A DNA stretch of 64,000 bases, from NCBI GenBank assembly GCA_044226205.1, contig JBGAHL010000028.1:8762-72761 (forward strand). Direction: 5' to 3'. The position numbers and the translations under genes were made by a program. Position 1 is the first letter of the stretch; the number at the start of each line of letters is the position of its first letter. Under the pieces are notes generated by a model that had not been told where the DNA came from, did not search any database, and saw nothing but the letters and a program-made list of their open reading frames with translations. This document shows positions 58,222 to 64,000 of the stretch, in pieces. The stretch is from M3007 sp044226205. GTDB taxonomy: Bacteria; Bacteroidota; Bacteroidia; Chitinophagales; Saprospiraceae.

Positions 58222-59364
58222 ATGGATAAGGACACCCTCGAACGCTGGCGACTGGTGCTCGGCAGCGCGGCCGACCCGGAACAGGACATCGCCCTCTCGG
58301 CCGAGCTGACGCAGATGGATCGCGTGCTGGAGGCGCTGTACGATGCCGAACGGCGGGGAGGGCTGGGCCGCTCTTCGCCGAATGTGAACCGCTGGCTGGG
58401 CGACATTCGCCGTTATTTCCCGACGCCCGTGGTGCAGGTGATGCAGCGCGACGCTTTCGAGCGACTCGGTTTGCACCAGTTGTTGCTCGAACCCGAATTG
58501 CTGGCCAGTGTGGAACCCGACGTGCAACTGGTGGCCACCCTGCTGTCGCTCAACAAGGTGTTGCCCGCCCAGACCCGCGAGACGGCCCGCGCCGTGGTGC
58601 GCCGGGTGGTGGAAGAACTGGAGAAAAAACTCCGTGCACCGCTCCGCGAGGCGGTTCAAAGCGCCCTCAACCGCAGCGTACGCAATCGCCGCCCCAGGCC
58701 CAACGAGATCGACTGGCGCAGCACCATTTACCACAACCTCAAAAACTACCAGCCCTCGCTGCAAACCATCATCCCCGACACCCTGCACGGGTACGGCCGC
58801 AAAGGCCAGGCCCTGCGCCACGTGATCCTGCTGACCGACCAGAGCGGCTCCATGGCTACTTCGGTCGTGTACGCTGGGATCATGGGCGCGGTGCTGGCCT
58901 CCGTTCGCTCGCTGCGCACCCACGTCGTGGTGTTCGACACGGCCGTTGCCGACCTGAGCGACCGGCTCCACGACCCGGTCGAACTGCTGTTCGGCACGCA
59001 ACTGGGCGGCGGGACCGACATTCACAAGGCGCTCGTGTATGCCGAAACGCTGGTGGAGCGCCCGCACGACACGATCCTGGTGTTGCTCAGCGACCTGTTC
59101 GAGGGCGGCAACCGCGCGGAGATGTTGAAAAAGGCGCAGCAATTGCGCCGCACAGGCGTCACCGTGGTGGCGCTGCTGGCCCTCAACGACGAAGGCGCGC
59201 CCGCGTACGATCACGACAACGCCGCTGCGTTTTCCGCCATGGATATTCCGACCTTTGCGTGTACGCCCGCCCTGTTTCCCGAACTGCTGGCCGCCGCCAT
59301 TCAACGGCGCGACCTTCGGGACTGGGCCGGTCAGCACGATTTGTCCGTAAAATCTTCTGTCTAA
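58222..59364 (+). CDS. VWA (CoxE-like) domain protein
   Basis: A 380-residue protein. The N-terminal helical part (about 1-195) includes RWLGDIRRYFPTPVVQVMQRDAFERLGL. The von Willebrand A domain follows: LLTDQSGSMATS is the metal-binding MIDAS DxSxS, LGGGTDIHKAL supplies the Thr and VLLSDLFEGG the Asp. Relatives usually sit in a cluster with a MoxR-type AAA ATPase and SWIM or DUF5682 proteins. None of these is present here, so the gene is an orphan. Function is unknown. Confidence 0.85.
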   Translation: MDKDTLERWRLVLGSAADPEQDIALSAELTQMDRVLEALYDAERRGGLGRSSPNVNRWLGDIRRYFPTPVVQVMQRDAFERLGLHQLLLEPELLASVEPDVQLVATLLSLNKVLPAQTRETARAVVRRVVEELEKKLRAPLREAVQSALNRSVRNRRPRPNEIDWRSTIYHNLKNYQPSLQTIIPDTLHGYGRKGQALRHVILLTDQSGSMATSVVYAGIMGAVLASVRSLRTHVVVFDTAVADLSDRLHDPVELLFGTQLGGGTDIHKALVYAETLVERPHDTILVLLSDLFEGGNRAEMLKKAQQLRRTGVTVVALLALNDEGAPAYDHDNAAAFSAMDIPTFACTPALFPELLAAAIQRRDLRDWAGQHDLSVKSSV

Positions 59365-59381
59365 AATTAGTTCGTTCATTT

Positions 59382-60041
59382 ATGCAACATCCTCTCCGTC
59401 TGTTGTTTGTACTGGCAACAGTCTTCGTTTTCGCTTTTTGCAAAAACACCCCCGCCGCCGACAAAACGGCGCCTGCCGACACAAAAACCGCCGCGGCGGA
59501 CACCACAACGTTTACCACCCCCCGCGACACCCTCGTCGGGTTCAAGGGCATGGAACGCAGCGGCTATACGCGCCCCTCGCGCGGCGCGGCCGAGTACGCG
59601 TATCAGCATTACAAAATTCGTACGGTGGATTTGCCCAACGAACCCGGGCAGGCGATCGTAATCACGCAACTGGATTCCAACATCACGTATAGCGTGCCGA
59701 ACGGGATCAAGGGCTTTTTCTCGGGCGTTTACGGCAACCGCCTGTTTATCGACATCGGCACTGGTCCCGACGTCCGCGAATTGCTGATCTACGACCTGAA
59801 AGCCAAAAAAGCCTTGCACAAGGCGCCTTACGTGGGCGATCCCGAGGTGCTCGACAACGGCAAACTCTGGTACCTCCGGCCTGCGAAGGAAGAAGAGATC
59901 ACCAAGATGCCCGACTGTCCCGATCGCGCCGAATGGGAGAAAAACGGCCTCAGCGTCGGCTACGGCCAGATCTGCCTGTACAACCTGTCGGCCAACTCCG
60001 AAATCCGCAAATCGGAGTGGCGTTGTGTGCAGATGCAATAA
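59382..60041 (+). CDS. Putative lipoprotein of unknown function (219 aa)
   Basis: A signal segment ending VFAFC (lipid Cys about 21) is followed by a Thr/Ala/Asp-rich linker. A globular beta-rich domain follows: ITQLDSNITYSVPNGIKGFFSGVYGNRLFIDIG, and RELLIYDLKAKKALHKAPYVGDPEVLDNGKLWY. Two or three Cys near the C-terminus (PDCPDRAEW, GQICLYNL, WRCVQ) could form disulfides. I do not recognise a family. It starts 17 bp after the VWA gene and may share its transcript. ATG at 59382 is chosen because it starts the signal segment. Confidence 0.65.
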   Translation: MQHPLRLLFVLATVFVFAFCKNTPAADKTAPADTKTAAADTTTFTTPRDTLVGFKGMERSGYTRPSRGAAEYAYQHYKIRTVDLPNEPGQAIVITQLDSNITYSVPNGIKGFFSGVYGNRLFIDIGTGPDVRELLIYDLKAKKALHKAPYVGDPEVLDNGKLWYLRPAKEEEITKMPDCPDRAEWEKNGLSVGYGQICLYNLSANSEIRKSEWRCVQMQ

Positions 60042-60051
60042 ACGACCCTGG

Positions 60052-60094
60052 GCCGGCACTTCGACATTTGAAAAAGGAATGTCGAAGCGCCGGC
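60052..60094. terminator. Bidirectional terminator between convergent genes
   Basis: GCCGGCACTTCGACATT (60052-60068) pairs with 60078-60094 except for one position. It lies between the stops at 60041 and 60111. Confidence 0.7.
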
Positions 60095-60110
60095 TCTGGG
60101 CAACCATCTG

Positions 60111-60767
60111 TCAATAGGCTCTGCTGAACCCTGCGAAGTAAAATTGCACGCCCAGCGACACGGCAAACTGGTTGGTTCTGGTCGTGGTTTGGGTGGTGAT
60201 GCCGCCCTCGGTCGTTTCAAACCGGGTGCGGGCAAAATTGTATTTGAACAGGGCTTCGAGGCCCACGGCCCGGCTGGAAAAAATGGTGAAACCCGGTCCT
60301 GCTCCGACGGCAATGATGTTGCTGTTGATGCTCTGCGGGGCGCCCCCGATGATCAGGTTGTCGGAGGAAGTGCCGAAGCCGAAGTTGCTTTCGAGGAAAA
60401 AGGCTTGGTCGTCGCCCACGGGCAGGTAGTAGCGAGCGAAGGGGCCAAAGAGCAGGTCGCTGTCGTCGGTTTTATCTTCGTTGGGCTGTTTTTCCCGGCT
60501 GAACGTGTAGTCGAGGCCGATACCCAGGTTGAAGTTGTCGAACAAAAAGTAGCCGATGTGCGGGTTGAGGTTCCACTGGAGGGAATAGGGTCCTTCGCCT
60601 TCGGTGGACGTGCCCTGATTCGATGTTTTCAGCCGCGATTCGTTGCTGGAAAACCCGACGGTGGAGCCGAGCAGAAAGTTGCCTTGTTGGGTAAAACCCG
60701 TTTGTGCGTTTCCCCAAACGACCCAACACAGCATGGACATGGCAAAAAATACAATCCTGTTGGTCAT
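60111..60767 (-). CDS. Outer-membrane beta-barrel protein
   Basis: A 218-residue protein. The signal peptide is MTNRIVFFAMSMLCWVVWGNAQ. It continues with alternating strands typical of OmpX/OprF-like barrels: FLLGSTVGFSSNE, LNPHIGYFLFDNFNLGIGLDYTF, LLFGPFARYYLPVG and QAFFLESNFGFGTS. It ends FAVSLGVQFYFAGFSRAY. The same minus-strand frame stays open far upstream, but that part is antisense to the permease gene and has no protein-like features; the ATG at 60767 starts the signal peptide. Role unknown. Confidence 0.85.
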   Translation of the reverse strand: MTNRIVFFAMSMLCWVVWGNAQTGFTQQGNFLLGSTVGFSSNESRLKTSNQGTSTEGEGPYSLQWNLNPHIGYFLFDNFNLGIGLDYTFSREKQPNEDKTDDSDLLFGPFARYYLPVGDDQAFFLESNFGFGTSSDNLIIGGAPQSINSNIIAVGAGPGFTIFSSRAVGLEALFKYNFARTRFETTEGGITTQTTTRTNQFAVSLGVQFYFAGFSRAY

Positions 60768-61031
60768 GGCTTGCAGTATTTGTTTTGGGTGAATGTGTGT
60801 ACAAAATTGCAGGCAGGTCGGGGCGGCCGTAATGACAGCAGTCAGCCCGCTTGTTGATCTGAGGCGCTGTCGTCCATCCGTTATTTGGGCGGTTGAAACG
60901 GTGGAAAAAGCCGTTTGATCGAAAAAAACCGGCTGCTCGCCAACGAGCGGGCCGTTTGCGTGTTTTGTGTTCCATTTTTGCAGCCGCGCCGTTTGCCTTT
61001 TGCAGCGCCCGGCGCGCTTCAACCGTATCGT

Positions 61032-63701
61032 ATGTCCTTCGTTCTCAAAATGGCCTGGCGCGACAGTCGCCGCAACCGGGCCCGGCTGTTTCTCTTTATT
61101 TCCGCCATCATTGCAGGTATCGCCGCGCTGACGGCCGTGCGCTCGTTCAGCGACAACCTCACGGCCGACATCGACCGCGAGGCCAAAACCCTGCTGGGCG
61201 CCGATTTGCTGATCGAAGGCAACCAGCCCGTCCCCGATTCGGTGCTGACCTTGCTCAACAACACCCCCGGCGTGCAACAGGCCCGCGTGTTCAACCTCCT
61301 GAACATGGCCTATTTTCCCAAAACCGGCGGCACCCGCCTCACCAACGTGCGCGCCGCCGACGCGGGCTATCCTTTTTACGGCAAATGGAACAGCCAGCCT
61401 GCCGACTCGTGGAAAAGCTGGCACAGCCAGCGCCAGGCGCTGGTCGAACACGGACTTTTGCTGCAATTCGGCGTACAGCCCGGCGACAGCGTACAGATCG
61501 GCAACCGGACTTTCCCCATCGCCGGCGACCTGCTCTCGCGGCCCGGCCGGGCGGGCATCGGCGCCGCCATTGCGCCCGTGGCATTTATCCCCATCGAATC
61601 GCTCGATTCCACCGGTCTGGTGCAAAAAGGCAGCCGGATCTGGTACCAGTATTATTACAAAATCGAGGCGCCCGCCAATATCGAACAATTGACCAAAGCC
61701 ATCGAAAAGCCGCTGAAAACCGCCGGCCTCGATTGGGAGACGGTGGAGTCGAACAAGGCTTCCATCGGCAATGCTTTCGGCAATTTTTCCACCTTTCTCA
61801 ACCTTGTGGGTTTCGTGGCGCTGCTGCTCGGTTGCATCGGCGTAGCCGGCGCGGTGCATATTTATATCAAAGACAAACTGCCCACGGTGGCCATCCTGCG
61901 CTGCCTGGGCGCCAGCGGTCGCAAGGCGTTTTACGTCTATCTCGTGCAGGTGATCGGTATTGGTCTGCTGGGCGCACTGGCCGGCTCGCTGATCGGTACC
62001 CTGCTGCAAAAACTCCTGCCAGTGCTGGCCAAAGACTTTTTGCCCATCGACACCGTGAGCACCGACCTCTCCTGGGCGGCCGTGGCGCAGGGCGTATCGC
62101 TCGGACTGGCGGTGGCCGTGTTGTTTGCCCTGCTGCCCTTGTCGGGCATTCTGCGGACCTCGCCGCTGCGGACCCTGCGGGCATCGTTTGAAGAGGAGGG
62201 TAATAGCTCTGGAATGAGTGCGGCACGAGGTGGAGAGGGCAAAGCCCTGAGGATGCGCGGGGCACGAGGCGGAGAGGGCAAAGCCCTCGGGATGCGCCGG
62301 GCACGAGGTGGAGAGGGCAAAGCCCTCGGGATGCGCTGGGCACGAGGCGGAGCCTCGCGCCAGCGGTGGCTGGTGTACGGACTGATCGGCGCTTCGCTGC
62401 TGGGCTTCACCTGGTGGCTGACGCGAAGCTGGAAAGAAACCCTGTGGTTTATGGGCGGTATTGCCGTGGCGTTCGGCGTGTTGTACGGCCTGGCGCGATT
62501 GCTGACTTTTTTGCTGCGCCGCTTTTTCCCGCGCCGCTGGTCGTACGTGTGGCGGCAAGGCATTGCCAACCTGTTCCGTCCCGAAAACCAGACGGTTTTG
62601 CTGGTCGTGACCATCGGCCTCGGCACCATGTTGCTCTCCACCCTGTTTTTGATCCAGACGCTGTTGCTGCGTCAGGTCGAATTCTCCGGCAGCGGCAACC
62701 AGCCGAACATGATCCTGTTCGACATTCAGACCGAGCAGCGCGAGGGCGTGGCCCAACTCGTGCGCGACAACGGCATGCCCCTCATGCAACAGGTCGCTAT
62801 CGTGACAACCCGCGTGGAAGACATCGACGGGCGCACCAAGGCGCAGGACCAGGCAGACTCGACTACCGCCATGCCGCGCTGGGTTTGGGATCGCGAATAC
62901 CGCGTCACGTTCCGCGATACGCTGATCGACACGGAGGCCATCATCGACGGCGTCTGGGAAGGCGTGCACCAGCCCGGCCAACCCATCAAAGTCTCCATTT
63001 CCGACGGTCTGCAACGCGCCATGAAGGCCAAAATCGGCACCAAAATCGCGTTCAACGTGCAAGGCACGCGCATCGAAACCGAGGTCGGTTCCGTGCGCAA
63101 GGTCGATTTCAACCGGGTGCAGACCAATTTCCTCGTCCTGTTTCCCAAGGGCGTGCTCGAAGCCGCGCCGCAATTCCACGTCATCGTATCGAAAGTGGCT
63201 GACGCCGACCAGTCGGCCCGCTTCCAGGGCACGCTGGTGCAGCGCTTCCCCAACGTATCGGCCATCGACCTCACCCAGATCCTCAAATCGGTGGACGAGG
63301 TGTTGAAAAAAGTCTCGTTCGTGATCCGTTTCATGGCCCTGTTCAGCATCCTGACGGGTCTGCTGGTGCTGCTCAGTTCGATTTACCAGGGCAAATACGC
63401 CCGCATCCGCGAAAGCGTGCTGCTGCGCACCCTGGGGGCCAGTCGCCGGCAAATCCTGCGCATCAACGCCATCGAATATTTCCTGCTGGGCGCCCTGGCA
63501 TGTCTGGCCGGCGTGGGCCTTTCCGTGGCCGGCGCCTGGGCGCTGGCGAGTTTTGTGTTCAAAATCCCCTTCACGCCCGACTGGCTGCCCCTGCTCGGCA
63601 TTTTTGTGCTGATCACGGCCCTGACGGTGGTGATCGGGTTGCTGAACAGCCGGGAAGTGGTGCGGAAGCCGCCGCTGGAGGTGTTGCGGGAGGAGGTTTG
63701 A
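61032..63701 (+). CDS. ABC transporter permease, FtsX family (YbbP-like)
   Basis: An 889-residue permease with the double FtsX layout of YbbP: an N-terminal helix (MSFVLKMAWRDSRRNRARLFLFISAIIAG), a large periplasmic loop and a first FtsX domain (about 255-390). A second permease half ends with a second FtsX domain (LFSILTGLLVLLSSIYQGKYARIRESVLLRTLGASRRQI, then REVVRKPPLEVLREEV). The linker after TLRASFEEE carries an in-frame 39-bp tandem repeat. The ATP-binding partner is not in the window. YbbA/YbbP-type exporters may move lipids or peptides; substrate unknown. Confidence 0.88.
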   Translation: MSFVLKMAWRDSRRNRARLFLFISAIIAGIAALTAVRSFSDNLTADIDREAKTLLGADLLIEGNQPVPDSVLTLLNNTPGVQQARVFNLLNMAYFPKTGGTRLTNVRAADAGYPFYGKWNSQPADSWKSWHSQRQALVEHGLLLQFGVQPGDSVQIGNRTFPIAGDLLSRPGRAGIGAAIAPVAFIPIESLDSTGLVQKGSRIWYQYYYKIEAPANIEQLTKAIEKPLKTAGLDWETVESNKASIGNAFGNFSTFLNLVGFVALLLGCIGVAGAVHIYIKDKLPTVAILRCLGASGRKAFYVYLVQVIGIGLLGALAGSLIGTLLQKLLPVLAKDFLPIDTVSTDLSWAAVAQGVSLGLAVAVLFALLPLSGILRTSPLRTLRASFEEEGNSSGMSAARGGEGKALRMRGARGGEGKALGMRRARGGEGKALGMRWARGGASRQRWLVYGLIGASLLGFTWWLTRSWKETLWFMGGIAVAFGVLYGLARLLTFLLRRFFPRRWSYVWRQGIANLFRPENQTVLLVVTIGLGTMLLSTLFLIQTLLLRQVEFSGSGNQPNMILFDIQTEQREGVAQLVRDNGMPLMQQVAIVTTRVEDIDGRTKAQDQADSTTAMPRWVWDREYRVTFRDTLIDTEAIIDGVWEGVHQPGQPIKVSISDGLQRAMKAKIGTKIAFNVQGTRIETEVGSVRKVDFNRVQTNFLVLFPKGVLEAAPQFHVIVSKVADADQSARFQGTLVQRFPNVSAIDLTQILKSVDEVLKKVSFVIRFMALFSILTGLLVLLSSIYQGKYARIRESVLLRTLGASRRQILRINAIEYFLLGALACLAGVGLSVAGAWALASFVFKIPFTPDWLPLLGIFVLITALTVVIGLLNSREVVRKPPLEVLREEV
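62222..62350 (+). repeat. 39-bp tandem repeat inside the permease gene
   Basis: Units start GGCACGAGG at 62222, 62261, 62300 and 62339 (period 39, three full units and a partial fourth). Each contains the small palindrome GAGGGCAAAGCCCT. Because 39 is a multiple of three the reading frame is kept, giving a 13-residue repeat ARGGEGKALGMRx. Confidence 0.9.
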
Positions 63702-63733
63702 GAAAGGAGGGAGTTGTTGAAATGGTGAGGTGG

Positions 63734-63994
63734 TTATTGGGGGAGCGGGGTGTTTCCGTCCGTGAAATCGTTTTCACTCATTTTAAAATCATCGCGCAGC
63801 GTAAAACTGGCGGAACCGGACAGCAGGCCGATGGGCCGGGGCGTGTATACATCTTCAGGTGAGTTGGCGGGCAACAGACAGACAATGACCTTATTATCCT
63901 CCCCGGAAACGAGCGCAAAAGACTGCCCTTTCCGCACTTGCCGGAGCACCTCGCTCAAGTGACGGCGGAAATAGTCGGTTGTCAGGATAGTCAT
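63734..63994 (-). CDS. Phd/YefM-like antitoxin
   Basis: An 86-residue protein. MTILTTDYFRRHLSEVLRQVRKGQSFALVSGEDNKVIVCLLP is the Phd/YefM dimerisation and DNA-binding fold of type II antitoxins. RPIGLLSGSASFTLRDDFKMSENDFTD resembles the toxin-binding tail of antitoxins paired with PIN toxins. No toxin gene lies downstream (only 32 bp to the convergent permease stop), so the toxin either precedes it beyond the window or is missing. Confidence 0.7.
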   Translation of the reverse strand: MTILTTDYFRRHLSEVLRQVRKGQSFALVSGEDNKVIVCLLPANSPEDVYTPRPIGLLSGSASFTLRDDFKMSENDFTDGNTPLPQ

Positions 63995-64000
63995 TGCAGA

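Noticed and set aside
62222..62350. CRISPR or phase-variation tract
   Set aside because: The 39-bp units are directly adjacent with no spacers and keep the reading frame, so it is a coding tandem repeat.
60768..63452. Very long minus-strand frame continuing upstream of the outer-membrane protein
   Set aside because: It is antisense to the FtsX-type permease and rich in His/Gln/Gly/Asp without domains. Only the part from the signal peptide at 60767 is accepted.

Overview
The window reads as chromosomal DNA from a high-GC member of the Bacteroidetes, most plausibly near the Saprospiria. It encodes type IX secretion (T9SS) parts PorZ, PorV and PorU, several cargo-like proteins with T9SS C-terminal sorting domains (delta-60 repeat protein, CotH-like protein, gliding-motility-type adhesin), a GLPGLI protein, an epimerase-type threonine dehydrogenase and a FucP-type transporter. 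Several promoters fit the Bacteroidetes -7 box TAnnTTTG. The species assignment is inference; no rRNA is present.

Layout. 1-2127: porZ (cut by the window edge), nadD and rbfA on the minus strand, then tRNA-Lys(UUU). 2155-27086: two mobile islands inserted one after the other at the 3' end of tRNA-Lys. Copies of the tRNA 3' end mark the joints: 2155-2201, 15322-15368 (47 bp identical) and 27063-27086 (24 bp identical). Island 1 (about 13 kb) carries a heavy-metal efflux set (small Cys/His protein, CzcA-TolC fusion, CzcB, P1B-type ATPase, small membrane protein) plus a plasmid-like module (rolling-circle Rep, HTH protein, unknown 450-aa protein, tyrosine integrase). Island 2 (about 11.7 kb) carries a 5-methylcytosine restriction-modification-like cassette (Dcm, DUF4928-like protein, Vsr) and a satellite-like replication module (integrase, zinc-ribbon membrane protein, unknown 501-aa protein, HTH, DUF3987-type ATPase, VirE_N/primase-type protein). 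An array of CGTTCAA inverted repeats lies between the last two genes. No relaxase or conjugation genes were seen.

27087-63994 is the core chromosome again: porV, delta-60 protein, porU; DUF1761 protein, threonine dehydrogenase, FucP-type transporter, ribE; rsmI, purS, pssA; a T9SS type B adhesin, a CotH-like protein, a PlsC-type acyltransferase, a class V aminotransferase; a histidine kinase divergent from a GLPGLI protein; kmo; tolC divergent from a Cys-rich marR; radC, apbE, rfaE2, doxX, an orphan VWA protein, an outer-membrane barrel protein, an FtsX-type ABC permease and a Phd-like antitoxin.

The core section is rich in short palindromic elements at gene ends. Three MITE-like elements of about 160 bp (38744, 44049, 45764) have perfect terminal inverted repeats starting GAGCATGTT and 3-bp TNA target duplications. 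Two of them sit on the TAA stop codon of the preceding gene. There is also a 34-bp palindrome in three copies, a 62-bp C-rich palindrome and a 122-bp hairpin. The best leads for something undescribed are the tandem island architecture with its paired arm-type sites, the CGTTCAA iteron array, and the MITE family.
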